DNA of 64,000 bases from Mycolicibacterium thermoresistibile. GTDB taxonomy: Bacteria > Actinomycetota > Actinomycetes > Mycobacteriales > Mycobacteriaceae. Under the pieces are notes generated by a model. That model worked only from the letters and a program-made list of their open reading frames with translations. It ran no database searches and was not told where the DNA came from. The stretch spans positions 3,038,001-3,102,000 of the forward strand of contig NZ_LT906483.1 of the NCBI RefSeq assembly GCF_900187065.1, written 5' to 3'. The position numbers and the translations under genes are program-made. Each line of letters begins with the position of its first letter. Position 1 is the stretch's first letter. This document shows positions 42,375 to 50,741 of the stretch, in pieces.

Positions 42375-42815
42375 TTACCCCAGCTGCAGCCGTGAGACCG
42401 AGCCGCCGAACCCGAGTACCAGCCGACAGCTGTCGTAGTACTCCTGGAAATGGGTGATACGCCCGGAGCGCACCACGAACCGGCAGATGTAGTCGTTGGC
42501 GTAGGACTGGTTCGGATCGACGAACTTCATGTCGCTGCGGTAGGTCACGATGACCACACCCGGATCCGATGCGAGCGTGTCGAACTCGAAGTCGTGCAGG
42601 TTCTCGGTGATGACCGTCTCCGCCAGCCGGCGCTGGAAGTCCAGCAGCGCGTCCCGGCCCTCGTAGCGCTTCTGCATCCCCGGCGGGGCGAACAGCTGCT
42701 CGAACACGAAGTCGGGCGCCATCAGCTCGCGCATGCCATCGAAATCCCAGGTGTTGATCCCGTTCAGATAGGCGCGGACGACCTCGATGTTCGCCTTGCG
42801 CAAGTCATCGGACAT
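42375..42815 (-). CDS. SnoaL/NTF2-like protein
   Basis: 146 aa: MSDDLRKANIEVVRAYLNG, MRELMAPDFVFEQLFAPPGM, DALLDFQRRLAETV, DMKFVDPNQSYANDYICRFVV and HFQEYYDSCRLVLGFGG follow the NTF2/SnoaL fold, with the C-terminal YYD typical of the ketosteroid-isomerase-like subgroup. Start ATG at 42813-42815 has GAGAGG four bases upstream. First gene of the RibBA-RutA-LimB-hydrolase unit, 4 bp before RibBA. Confidence 0.82.
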   Translation of the reverse strand: MSDDLRKANIEVVRAYLNGINTWDFDGMRELMAPDFVFEQLFAPPGMQKRYEGRDALLDFQRRLAETVITENLHDFEFDTLASDPGVVIVTYRSDMKFVDPNQSYANDYICRFVVRSGRITHFQEYYDSCRLVLGFGGSVSRLQLG

Positions 42816-43052
42816 GTGGCCTCTCTCGTTGCTCCACGGACGACTGGCGACCATGGTGTGTGAATCGCGCCACGTTTCTCTTGCGCTGTGAGTGCAATCG
42901 CAGAGGCCACACTCGGACGGTCTGCACAAATCTCCGCGGAAACCGCGTTGACTCATGAAATTCACTGTGTCCGAGCGATATTCGCCGTTAGCCTGGCGGG
43001 AGCCGTCGGCGTCCACCGCTGACGCCCGTCCCCACCCGTCGACAGGAGGCCG
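42816..43052. promoter_or_regulatory. Divergent promoter region with a degenerate A-like site
   Basis: 237 bp between divergent NTF2-like genes. TGAAATTCA at 42956-42964 is the core of a possible A-type half site: the minus strand reads AGTGAATTTCATGAGTCA, matching the consensus left half with a one-base shift on the right. If real it links the monooxygenase unit to the same regulon; the match is weak. Confidence 0.4.
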
Positions 43053-43898
43053 GTGTTGAGTAACAGCAACGTCCAGTTGATTCAGCGCTTCGAGGACTCG
43101 TTCATGAGCGGCGACATCGACGATGTCCTGCGGATCCTCGACGACGACATCGTCGTTCACGAGGCCGACAACACGCCCTACCCCGGCCGCCACCGCGGCA
43201 AGGACGGTTTCCTGGCGCTCGCGGAGGCGTTCAACACGACCTGGGAGCCGACCGCGCCGATCGACTACGAGATCCAGCCGGTGGGCGACGATCGGGTTCT
43301 GGTACTGGTTTCACTGCCGGTCCGGGCGCGCAACACCGGCCGGGAGCTGACCCTGCGCATCTCGGAGTTGCACACCATCGCGCACGGCAGGATCGTCGAG
43401 ATCCGGGTGTTCTACTGGGACACGCTGACCCTCGTGCAGGCCACCGCGGGCGCCGTCACGCTGGAGGGACACCGCGAGCACGGGCCCTCGGCGCTGGAAG
43501 TCGCCCAGCGGTTCGAGAGCGCGGTGCTCAACGACGGCGACTTCGACAAGGCGATGGAGTGGGCCCACCCGGATTTCACCATCCGGGAGGCGCCGGGAAT
43601 GCCCTATCGCGATGTGTACCGCGGCAAGCAGGGCCTGCACGATCTGATGACCGACTTCGGGGCGGTCTGGGAGTTCGTCGAGGGGCCCACCATCGCCTTC
43701 GAGGCCTCGGCGACCGATCCGAACCTGGTGTTCACCCTGGTGGAGGGTCGCGCCGTCCTGCGGGCAACCGGTGAGACCCACGATCTGCGCATCACCGAGC
43801 GCATGATCGTCACCGACGGCAAGGTCCGTGACATCGAGGTGTACTACTGGGATCAGGCGCCGGCCGTCCTGGCACATCACCGGCCCGCCGCGGTCTAG
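43053..43898 (+). CDS. Tandem-duplicated NTF2/SnoaL-like protein
   Basis: 281 aa made of two NTF2-like domains in tandem (about 1-130 and 145-275). The repeats align: LIQRFEDSFMSGDIDDVLRI with VAQRFESAVLNDGDFDKAM, NTPYPGRHRGKDGFLALAEA with GMPYRDVYRGKQGLHDLMTD, and VEIRVFYWDTLTLVQA with RDIEVYYWDQAPAVLA. NTF2-like proteins normally dimerise, so this may be a covalent dimer with two ligand sites. The GTG at 43053 is three bases after AGGAGG; a TTG at 43056 has better spacing. It is divergent from the RibBA unit. Function is unknown. Confidence 0.82.
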   Translation: MLSNSNVQLIQRFEDSFMSGDIDDVLRILDDDIVVHEADNTPYPGRHRGKDGFLALAEAFNTTWEPTAPIDYEIQPVGDDRVLVLVSLPVRARNTGRELTLRISELHTIAHGRIVEIRVFYWDTLTLVQATAGAVTLEGHREHGPSALEVAQRFESAVLNDGDFDKAMEWAHPDFTIREAPGMPYRDVYRGKQGLHDLMTDFGAVWEFVEGPTIAFEASATDPNLVFTLVEGRAVLRATGETHDLRITERMIVTDGKVRDIEVYYWDQAPAVLAHHRPAAV

Positions 43899-44017
43899 CC
43901 GCCCCCTCACGGGTGAGACCTCACGGGTGAACTGCCGGCACAGGTGCAGCCGGTATACCGGGTACATGGGAAGGAATAGGACCAAAGGCCACCCGTCCGT
44001 GATGCTCGTCACTATAC

Positions 44018-44035
44018 TGAACTGAACTGAGCTCA
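44018..44035. promoter_or_regulatory. A-type operator A6
   Basis: TGAACTGAACTGAGCTCA, 19 bp upstream of the PucR-type regulator gene, overlapping its likely promoter. Confidence 0.72.
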
Positions 44036-44053
44036 AACACTGGCGGAGGCTGT

Positions 44054-45334
44054 ATGTCCTACGAGGGTGCCTGGATGAGCGGGCTTCGGCCGCGGTCGAC
44101 GCCGACCGTGGCGGCCGCATCACCGGAACCCGCGGTGCAGTGGGCGCGCCGGGTGGCCGGTGACGGCCCGGTCGATTGGGCGGTCGAACACGCCTACGAG
44201 TTCGCTCTCCACGTGCTGCAGGAGATCCCCGAGCTCGACGGCACCGGCGGCCGGACGCGGATGGTCCGGGTGGGCGCCGAGGCGTGCGTGCTTCAGGTGC
44301 TCATGCTGCTGTTCGACGACCGATCGGACGTCGAGATGCCCGACGAACAGGAACAGGTGGTCCGCGACTGCGTGCACCGCAAGGTGCCGTTGGACCGGCT
44401 GTTCTCCGCGATCCGCAACACCCACGCCTGGGTGACCCGGATCTTCATGGACGCCTGCATCGAACTGGCACCACCCTCGCAGCAGGTCGCCGAACTGCGC
44501 CGGATCTCGTCCATCACGCTGGCGGTGTTCGACCGGTACACCGAACGGGCCGATGTGGCGTACCGCGCCGAGGCGGAGCGGTGGTTCGCCGGTGACCAGG
44601 CCACCCGCGAGGAGCTGGTGCAGACGTTGCTGACCCGCGACGACGCCGACACCGACCGGATCTCCCAGCGGCTGCGGTACCCGGTGACCGGTCGCAACCA
44701 CCTCGGCGTGGTGGCGTGGCGGGAGGCCGGCACCGATGCGGCCGACGACCTCGCCGAAGCCGCCGCGGCATGGTTGCGAGCCGCCGGCGCCGCCGAGGTG
44801 CTGGTGCTCAACCGCGCGGAGTCCGCGGTGTGGGCCTGGGGAGCCACCCCGTCACCGCCGCGGTCGGTGCCGACGGACTGGACCCACTCCGGCGGAGTGC
44901 GGATCGGCCACGGCACCTGGCACCCCGGACTCCAGGGGTTTCGGCTCACCCACCGTGAGGCCCGCTCGGCCGAACACGTCGCACATCTGTGTCCGCGGAT
45001 CGACAGCCGGGTGGTCGACTACCGCGGCGTCGATCTGCTCGCCGTGCTCCTGGAGAACCCGGAACGGGCCAAGGAGTTCGCCGTCCGGGAACTGGGTCCG
45101 CTGGCGGCCGACGACGAGCGGTCCCGGGAGCTCCGTGAGACCATCCGCCACTACCTGGAACTGTGCAGCCCCAAAGCCGTGGCCGAACGGATGTTCTTGG
45201 CCCGCGGCACGGTCGCCTACCGGTTGCGGCAGGCGGAGCAGGCGCTCGAGCGGAGCCTGAGCGAGCGCCGGCTGCAGCTGTGGACCGCGTTGGTCCTCGC
45301 CGACGCGATCCCACCGGTGCCCGCCGAACGCTGA
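44054..45334 (+). CDS. PucR/CdaR-family transcription regulator
   Basis: 426 aa. The C-terminus holds the PucR helix-turn-helix (HYLELCSPKAVAERMFLARG then TVAYRLRQAEQAL), and the middle has the GGDEF-like CdaR region (YRGVDLLAVLLENPERAKEF). The N-terminal part (about 20-170) is the RsbR/PucR-like helical domain common in actinobacterial members (AWVTRIFMDACIELA). Such proteins usually activate catabolic genes when the substrate or an intermediate is present. The ATG at 44054 has GGAGG four bases upstream. Its promoter carries A6, so it may be subordinate to the A-site repressor. The flavin reductase 102 bp downstream is a possible target. Confidence 0.87.
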   Translation: MSYEGAWMSGLRPRSTPTVAAASPEPAVQWARRVAGDGPVDWAVEHAYEFALHVLQEIPELDGTGGRTRMVRVGAEACVLQVLMLLFDDRSDVEMPDEQEQVVRDCVHRKVPLDRLFSAIRNTHAWVTRIFMDACIELAPPSQQVAELRRISSITLAVFDRYTERADVAYRAEAERWFAGDQATREELVQTLLTRDDADTDRISQRLRYPVTGRNHLGVVAWREAGTDAADDLAEAAAAWLRAAGAAEVLVLNRAESAVWAWGATPSPPRSVPTDWTHSGGVRIGHGTWHPGLQGFRLTHREARSAEHVAHLCPRIDSRVVDYRGVDLLAVLLENPERAKEFAVRELGPLAADDERSRELRETIRHYLELCSPKAVAERMFLARGTVAYRLRQAEQALERSLSERRLQLWTALVLADAIPPVPAER

Positions 45335-45394
45335 GCCGGCGGCCGCCCGGGTGGGCTGTCCGAGGGGACGGCACAAGAGCGCTCAGCGCATTGA

Positions 45395-45405
45395 TACGGA
45401 CCGTA
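45395..45405. promoter_or_regulatory. Palindrome upstream of flavin reductase
   Basis: TACGGACCGTA is a perfect 11-bp palindrome 31 bp upstream of the flavin reductase ATG, unlike the A-type sites. It could be a PucR-type operator, given the adjacent regulator gene. Confidence 0.4.
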
Positions 45406-45435
45406 CAAGACCCGCGAAAGGAGCGAGGCTAACCT

Positions 45436-45975
45436 ATGGCCATGGCACAGGAAGGCAGCCGAACCGCAGTGTTGGGTGACGGAGCCGGCTTCATCGGCGG
45501 CGCGGAACTCACCCCGGAGGTGTTACGCCGGTCATTCGCCCACTACCCGTCCGGAGTGACCGCGATCTGCGCGTTACTGGACGGGGAGCCCGTCGGCATG
45601 GCCGCGAGTTCGTTCACCTCGGTATCCCTGGACCCGCCGCTGGTGTCGGTCTGCATGGCGCACACCTCGGAGACCTGGCCGAAGCTGCGCAGTGCCGAAC
45701 GCCTCGGCGTCAGCGTGCTGAGCCATCACCACGGAGCGGTCGCGCGGGCGCTGGCCGCCAAGACGGGCGACCGGTTCGCCTCGGTGGACTGGGTCGCCGA
45801 CTCGCAGGGTTCGGTCTTCATCGGCGAGGCGACGCTGTGGTTGGACTGCACGCTGTCCGATCAGGTCCGCGCGGGCGATCACGACATCGTCATCCTCAAC
45901 GTCGAACGGGTGGCGTCGAATCCGGACATCGCGCCGATCGTCTTCCACGGCAGCACGTTCCGCGCTCTCGCCTGA
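45436..45975 (+). CDS. Flavin reductase (HpaC/RutF-like domain)
   Basis: 179-aa NAD(P)H:flavin oxidoreductase of the FMN-binding split-barrel family. Motifs FAHYPSGVTAICALLDGEP, AASSFTSVSLDPPLVSVCM, SAERLGVSVLSHHH and TLWLDCTLSDQVRAGDHDI are typical of reductase components of two-component monooxygenases. It probably supplies reduced FMN or FAD to the LimB- and RutA-like oxygenases at 38.6-41.0 kb. Start ATG at 45436, with a second in-frame ATG at 45442. Same strand as PucR and convergent with the SDR at 46021. Confidence 0.9.
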   Translation: MAMAQEGSRTAVLGDGAGFIGGAELTPEVLRRSFAHYPSGVTAICALLDGEPVGMAASSFTSVSLDPPLVSVCMAHTSETWPKLRSAERLGVSVLSHHHGAVARALAAKTGDRFASVDWVADSQGSVFIGEATLWLDCTLSDQVRAGDHDIVILNVERVASNPDIAPIVFHGSTFRALA

Positions 45976-46020
45976 CCGCGCTCGGCGGGCCGGGACTCGG
46001 GACGCCGGAACCCGCGGGGG

Positions 46021-46788
46021 TCACCGCGCCGTCCAGCCGCCGTCGGCGTAGACCTCCGATCCGGTGATGAACGAGGCGTCGTCGCTGACCAGAAAAGCCA
46101 CCACCGCGGCGATCTCGTCGGGCCGACCGAGCCGGCCCAGCGGTGTGCCGGCGAGCATCCGCTCGTACCGTTCGGTCCCTTTGTACAGTTCGCGCAGCTG
46201 TGGGGTCTCGATGAAGCCGGGATGCAGCGAGTTGACCCGCACACCGTCCGGTGCCCAATGCAGCGCCGCGTTCTTGGTGAGAGTCCGCACCGCGCCCTTG
46301 GCCGCATGATAGGCCGCGCTGTCCCCGAATCCGCCCACCGTGCCGAAGATCGAGCAGATGTTGACCACCGATCCCCCGCCGCTGCGCCGGATCAGCGGTA
46401 CGGCGTGCTTCATCCCCAGCCAGACGCCCGTCGCCCCGACATCGAGGATCCGGTCCCAGCGCTCCAGACGTTCCTCGGCGACGTTCCCGAGCGCTCCGAT
46501 CGCGGCGTTGTTCACCAACGCGTGCAGGGCACCGTACTGCGCGGAGACCGTCGATATCGCTGAGATCCAGGCCGTTTCATCGGCGACGTCGAAGCCGAGC
46601 GGGTGATGCGCACCCGCCGGTGCGGGCAGTTCGTCGGCGAGCGCCGCGCACTGACTCTCCTGCAGATCGGCCAGCACCAACCGGGCGCCCTCGTCGGCGA
46701 GGCGCCGGGCGATCGCGGTGCCCAATCCCCCGCCGGCCCCGGTGACCAGCACCACCTTGCCGGCCAACCGCGTCGAGCCGGCCGTCAT
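46021..46788 (-). CDS. Short-chain dehydrogenase/reductase (SDR)
   Basis: 255-aa classical [12 protein letters not shown] cofactor loop, NNAAIG, Ser in NICSIFGTV, YxxxK as YHAAK, and the end [16 protein letters not shown]-type binding is likely from the Asp in LVLADLQ. It overlaps the ABM gene by 4 bp (ATGA) and shares its A7-controlled promoter. It likely interconverts a hydroxyl and a ketone of a pathway intermediate. Confidence 0.88.
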   Translation of the reverse strand: MTAGSTRLAGKVVLVTGAGGGLGTAIARRLADEGARLVLADLQESQCAALADELPAPAGAHHPLGFDVADETAWISAISTVSAQYGALHALVNNAAIGALGNVAEERLERWDRILDVGATGVWLGMKHAVPLIRRSGGGSVVNICSIFGTVGGFGDSAAYHAAKGAVRTLTKNAALHWAPDGVRVNSLHPGFIETPQLRELYKGTERYERMLAGTPLGRLGRPDEIAAVVAFLVSDDASFITGSEVYADGGWTAR

Positions 46789-47141
46789 CGCAGGCTCACC
46801 GCAGGACGGAAGTAGGCCACCTCACCCCACGCGGCCAGCGCCGACCGCAGTTCGTCGGTGACCTCGCCGAAGACCTCCACCGACTCGACCGTGGTGTGTG
46901 CTCCCAGCGTGGCGGCCGCCTCCGGGTCCATCGCACCCAGGTGGGCGAGCATCGCCGCCGCACTGCGGTAGTGCTCGTGCACCACGATCGTCTCGCCGTC
47001 CGGGTCGACGTAATACGCCAGGTTGAGCACATCCGGCTCGCTCTCGGCCGCCTGGCGGACGAACGTCCGCGCGGCGTCGATGACTCGATCAAGGTCGCCG
47101 GGACGGACTTTCAGGTGGACGACTGCGCGCACTTCGGTCAT
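46785..47141 (-). CDS. Antibiotic-biosynthesis-monooxygenase (ABM) domain protein
   Basis: 118 aa with a ferredoxin-like ABM fold: [59 protein letters not shown]. The HEHY segment is common in YgiN/quinol-monooxygenase relatives, which act without cofactors on quinols or anthrones. The ATG at 47139-47141 is followed without a gap by the SDR. It begins 35 bp from operator A7. An oxidative step on a hydroxylated ring is possible but unproven. Confidence 0.82.
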   Translation of the reverse strand: MTEVRAVVHLKVRPGDLDRVIDAARTFVRQAAESEPDVLNLAYYVDPDGETIVVHEHYRSAAAMLAHLGAMDPEAAATLGAHTTVESVEVFGEVTDELRSALAAWGEVAYFRPAVSLR

Positions 47142-47176
47142 GGGTTCCTCCGTATCTTTCTACCTACCTTAGTTTG

Positions 47177-47194
47177 TGAACTCACTTCACTTCA
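47177..47194. promoter_or_regulatory. A-type operator A7
   Basis: Plus strand TGAACTCACTTCACTTCA; on the minus strand TGAAGTGAAGTGAGTTCA. It lies 36 bp upstream of the ABM-SDR pair. Confidence 0.75.
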
Positions 47195-47360
47195 AGAAAA
47201 TCGTGCTTTCGGTCGCGACCTGAAACCGCAGCTCAGACGGCATAACCCGCAGCCACCAAGGCGCCGCCGAGCGCCAGAAAGTGAGCCGTGCCAGCGACGA
47301 CGTATGGTCGAGGCGGCGCCCACCCAGCCTTGACGCCTGTGACCACCCTCACTAGCATCC

Positions 47361-47378
47361 CAAACAGAATTTAGTTCA
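47361..47378. promoter_or_regulatory. A-type operator A8
   Basis: CAAACAGAATTTAGTTCA; the minus strand reads TGAACTAAATTCTGTTTG. It lies 57 bp upstream of the EthD gene. A7 and A8 together cover a 294-bp divergent promoter region in which I see no gene. Confidence 0.74.
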
Positions 47379-47435
47379 ACTACTCGGCCACGTCACCTGC
47401 TCCGGTGCGTCCGACACTCACAGAAAGGACGGCTC

Positions 47436-47789
47436 ATGTCAGCTCAGCCTGAGAACCTCCCCATCTACCTCTTCGGGCTCTACCGGTGGGCCGGAACCAC
47501 CCCGGAGGAATTCCGCGACCACTACCTGAACAAGCACGTCGAGATCGGCAAGCGCATCCCCGGGGTCGCCTGGTACTACACCTTCCTCAATCGGGAACCG
47601 CAGACCGGCCAGGAAGGCGCGCCCCGTCCGGATGCCTTCGCGGTGTTGTGCTTCGAATCCGAGGAAGCGCTCCGAGAGGCTCCGAATTCCAGCGCCTGGG
47701 CCGACGCGATGAAGGACAACATCGGTTTCGTCAGCCACTTCGACACCTACTCGGTGCACCGGGTGACGCTCATCCCGGAGCAGAAGTAG
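47436..47789 (+). CDS. EthD-family protein, copy 1
   Basis: 117-aa dimeric ferredoxin-like protein of the EthD family: IYLFGLYRWAGTTPEEFRDH, then YLNKHVEIGKRIPGVAWYY, and the C-terminal FVSHFDTYSVHRVTLIPEQ. Family members assist P450 systems (EthD with EthB) or act as cyclases or dehydratases, usually through the conserved His of the HVEIG region. The ATG at 47436 has AAAGGA upstream. It lies directly before a P450 remnant, as expected if an EthD-P450 pair once existed here. Confidence 0.85.
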   Translation: MSAQPENLPIYLFGLYRWAGTTPEEFRDHYLNKHVEIGKRIPGVAWYYTFLNREPQTGQEGAPRPDAFAVLCFESEEALREAPNSSAWADAMKDNIGFVSHFDTYSVHRVTLIPEQK

Positions 47790-47811
47790 CCGGGCCTCCC
47801 TCAGACCACGA

Positions 47812-48047
47812 AACCGGCGGGTCTTCGACGATCCCGACACCAAGAACTTCGACCGCACCGGCACACCGGCCAAATATGTGAGCTTCGGCGGCGGGCCACA
47901 CCTCTGCCCGGGAGTGCTGCTGAGCCGGCTGGAACTCCGGATCATGTTGGAGGCGCTGACATCCCGCTTCGACGGGGTGAAGTTCACCACCGGCAAGTCA
48001 CCGTCGAAGAAGAGCTTCCTGTTCTTCGGCCCGTCGGATCACACGTC
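47812..48047 (+). pseudogene. Cytochrome P450 C-terminal remnant
   Basis: Without its first 300 or so codons, the frame reads the end of a P450: NRRVFDDPDTKNF, the heme-binding loop VSFGGGPHLCPGVLLSRLEL and the final helix/strand region up to FLFFGPSD. The heme Cys is present, but there is no I-helix, no ExxR and no start codon with a ribosome site; a stop lies upstream in frame at 47764. The frame continues as unrelated sequence to 48306. It is a 5'-deleted P450, distinct from the intact one at 21227. Confidence 0.85.
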
Positions 48048-48155
48048 CGGTTCAGCCCAACCGAATCCGAACAACGGAAGTGGGCGGTGGTCCGTTGAGT
48101 CGGCGGACCACCACTCACCCCTCCAAGTCGCTCACCGGTATCGAAGGATTTACAA

Positions 48156-49712
48156 ATGCTCGCCAGAACCTATTCCAGCTTCTTCATCGATGGCGATTGG
48201 CGCGAACCCGCGTCCACCGAGACGTTCACCGTCATCTCGCCGGCCAGTGGAGAACCGATCGGCTCCGTTCCCTCCGCGTCGACGGCCGATATCGACGTTG
48301 CGGTAGAAGCGGCGCGCCGCGCGTTCTACGAGACCGACTGGCCGCGGCGTCCGGTCGAAGAGCGCGCCGCGCTGTGTGAGGCGCTGGCCGCCAAGATCCA
48401 CGAGCACCGCGCCGATTTCATCGATCTCGTGGTCGACGAACTCGGCTGCACCCGGCAGCTCGCCGAGGTGTACCAGGCGGTCGCGCCGACGTTGCACTGG
48501 AACTACAACGCGGAAGTGGCGCGCAACTACCCGCTGTCCGAGGTTCGCACCGCAGATCTGGGTCCGCTGGCCGGCGGGTCCGAAGGCGGCATGATCATGC
48601 CGTACCAGACCCAGAGCCTGGTGGTCAGGGAGCCGGTCGGTGTCGTCGCCACGCTGGTGGCGTACAACTTCGCGTTCGCCGGCACCGCCCAGAAGGTCGC
48701 GCCCGCGGTGGCGGCGGGCTGCACCGTGGTGATCAAGGTGCCCGAACCCAACCCGCTGGCGATCTTCGCCATGGGCGAGCTGATCCGCGAAGTCGGTTTC
48801 CCGCCGGGGGTGATCAACATCGTCGCCGCCGGGCCGGCGGCCTCCGAGCACCTCGTCTCGCATCCGGACGTCGACATGGTCAGCTTCACCGGTTCCACCA
48901 CGGTCGGCTCCAAGATCGGCCGGGTCTGCGGTGAGCGGATTCGACCGGCCGTGTTGGAACTCGGCGGCAAATCGGCAGCCATCGTCCTCGACGATGCCGA
49001 CCTCGAGACCACCATCCCGACCCTGCTGGGTGTCAGTGTGATTCCCAGTAGCGGACAGAGCTGCGTGTGTCAGAGCCGCTTCCTGGTCCCGCGCAGCCGC
49101 CACGACGAGATCGTCGACAGGCTGGTGGAGGCACTGCGCGGGGTCAAGGTCGGTGATCCGCACGATCCGGACACCCAGATGGGACCGTTGATCACCGAGG
49201 CTCACCGCCGACGGGTGCTCGGATTCATCGATCGCGCCGTCGAACAGGGCGCCAAAGTCGCCTTCGGAGGCGGGATTCCGGAAGGCCTCGACCGCGGGTG
49301 GTATGTCGAGCCGACACTGCTCACCAACGTCCACACCGACATGGAGATCGCCCGGGAGGAGGTCTTCGGTCCGGTCGTCGCGGTGATCCCCTACGACGAC
49401 GAGGACGACGCCGTCCGCATCGCCAACGACAGCCGATACGGCCTCGCCGGCTCGGTGTTCACCTCCGACATCGAACGGGGCTTCGAGATCGCTCGACGAG
49501 TCCGCACCGGAACCTTCTCGGTGAACTCGTTCTCGGCCGACTTCAATTCGCCCTTCGGCGGTTTCAAGGATTCCGGGATCGGCCGGGAGCACGGCGTGGC
49601 CGGCTTCGAGGAGTACCTCGTCCCGAAGACGATCTCCGTCGACCCGAGCATCCGGATCCCGGAGTCGGTGGTGGCGAAGGCGGACCGGGTCGTGGACGGG
49701 GCCGGACGCTGA
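48156..49712 (+). CDS. Aldehyde dehydrogenase (NAD(P)-dependent)
   Basis: 518-aa ALDH oxidising an aldehyde to a carboxylic acid. Catalytic Cys303 is in SSGQSCVCQS, general base Glu268 in LELGGKS, and Asn171 in VAYNFAF. The cofactor glycine loop is FTGSTTVGSKIG. The substrate-pocket segment between residues 110 and 150 is longer than usual. Start ATG at 48156 with AAGGA seven bases upstream. It probably produces the acid that the acyl-CoA synthetase at 51579 activates. Confidence 0.92.
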   Translation: MLARTYSSFFIDGDWREPASTETFTVISPASGEPIGSVPSASTADIDVAVEAARRAFYETDWPRRPVEERAALCEALAAKIHEHRADFIDLVVDELGCTRQLAEVYQAVAPTLHWNYNAEVARNYPLSEVRTADLGPLAGGSEGGMIMPYQTQSLVVREPVGVVATLVAYNFAFAGTAQKVAPAVAAGCTVVIKVPEPNPLAIFAMGELIREVGFPPGVINIVAAGPAASEHLVSHPDVDMVSFTGSTTVGSKIGRVCGERIRPAVLELGGKSAAIVLDDADLETTIPTLLGVSVIPSSGQSCVCQSRFLVPRSRHDEIVDRLVEALRGVKVGDPHDPDTQMGPLITEAHRRRVLGFIDRAVEQGAKVAFGGGIPEGLDRGWYVEPTLLTNVHTDMEIAREEVFGPVVAVIPYDDEDDAVRIANDSRYGLAGSVFTSDIERGFEIARRVRTGTFSVNSFSADFNSPFGGFKDSGIGREHGVAGFEEYLVPKTISVDPSIRIPESVVAKADRVVDGAGR

Positions 49713-49765
49713 CCGGACTCTGACCCGACGGAGCGGTTGACACCGCTCCCCCGGAGATCCGATAC

Positions 49766-49783
49766 TGAAGTGAATCCAGTTCA
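49766..49783. promoter_or_regulatory. A-type operator A9
   Basis: TGAAGTGAATCCAGTTCA, 20 bp upstream of the enoyl-CoA hydratase ATG; one of the best-matching sites. Confidence 0.8.
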
Positions 49784-49802
49784 ACCCAGAAGGGATGTTC
49801 CC

Positions 49803-50594
49803 ATGGCTATCGACACCGACCACATCGTTCTCGAGAAGGATGGGCAGGTGGCGCGCGTCTGGCTCAACCGCCCGCACAAGCTGAACGCCGTCACCCCCGA
49901 ACTGCTGTACCGCCTGGACGAGATCATCGTCGAGGTCGACAACGATCCCGACCTGCGGGTACTGGTGCTGCGGGGACGCGGCGGCACCTTCTGCTCCGGC
50001 TTCGACCTCGACGTGTTGCAGGCCGACTACGTCGGCTCGACCACCGCGATGGATGTCGCGGTGCTGTCGGCGAAGGTCTGCGACCGGCTCTACTCGATGA
50101 ACACCCCCTCGGTCGCGGTCCTCGAAGGCTTCGTCACCGCCGGCGGTTTCGAGCTGATGATCTCGTGCGACTTCGCGCTCGCCGCCGAGGACGCCAAGAT
50201 CGGCGACTTCCACATCCGCCGTGCCCTGTTCGGCGGCGCCGGCCCGATCTACCGGCTGCCACGCATGATCGGCATCCGCAAGACCAAGGAGCTGATGCTC
50301 ACCGGTAAGCTGCTCTCCGGCAAGGAGGCCGAGGACTTCGACCTGATCAACGCCTCCGCACCGGCCGACCAGCTCGACAAACTGTGCGAGGACTTCATCG
50401 CCCAGCTCGTCGACAAGAGCCCGTTCACCATGAAGCTGACCAAGATGTGCATCGACCGCGGTCTGGACGCCGACATCCAGTCGCTGATGGTCATGGAGCA
50501 TCTCGCGGTGGGCAACGCCCTGCAGTCCGAGGACGCCAAGGAGGGAGTCGCGGCCTTCCTGGAGAAGCGCGAACCGAAGTGGGTCGGCCGCTGA
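49803..50594 (+). CDS. Enoyl-CoA hydratase/isomerase (crotonase) family protein
   Basis: 263-aa crotonase. Blocks NRPHKLNAVTPELL, GGTFCSGFDLDVL and VTAGGFELMISCDFALA give the CoA-binding pocket, oxyanion hole and first catalytic Glu. The second Glu expected a little further on is not obvious in DFHIRRALFGGAGP, so isomerase, hydrolase or lyase chemistry is possible rather than plain hydration. The ATG at 49803 has AAGGGA seven bases upstream; the frame extends further up through the operator but without a start signal. It begins an A9-controlled unit with the SDR and ligase. Confidence 0.87.
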   Translation: MAIDTDHIVLEKDGQVARVWLNRPHKLNAVTPELLYRLDEIIVEVDNDPDLRVLVLRGRGGTFCSGFDLDVLQADYVGSTTAMDVAVLSAKVCDRLYSMNTPSVAVLEGFVTAGGFELMISCDFALAAEDAKIGDFHIRRALFGGAGPIYRLPRMIGIRKTKELMLTGKLLSGKEAEDFDLINASAPADQLDKLCEDFIAQLVDKSPFTMKLTKMCIDRGLDADIQSLMVMEHLAVGNALQSEDAKEGVAAFLEKREPKWVGR

Positions 50595-50610
50595 GCCACC
50601 CCACCCCGGC

Positions 50611-50662
50611 CCCAGGTGTCCGGCGACGGGCCACTCCTCCCACCCACCGCCGGACACCTGGG
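50611..50662. repeat. Hairpin between hydratase and SDR genes
   Basis: CCCAGGTGTCCGGCG (50611-50625) and its exact reverse complement (50648-50662) give a 15-bp stem with a 22-nt loop, extended by GGCC pairs after one bulged base. It has no T-run. It may act as a terminator or mRNA processing element separating the hydratase from the SDR-ligase pair. Confidence 0.65.
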
Positions 50663-50741
50663 CCGGCCGTCCCGATCTGTGGGACAGTCCGTTGAATTGA
50701 CCCGAGGAATCGATGCTGACAATGAGGCGAGGTACTCCCTG

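Noticed and set aside
47878..48306. Functional small protein starting at the GTG of the P450 heme loop
   Set aside because: It contains only the P450 C-terminus followed by unrelated sequence; a remnant explains it better.
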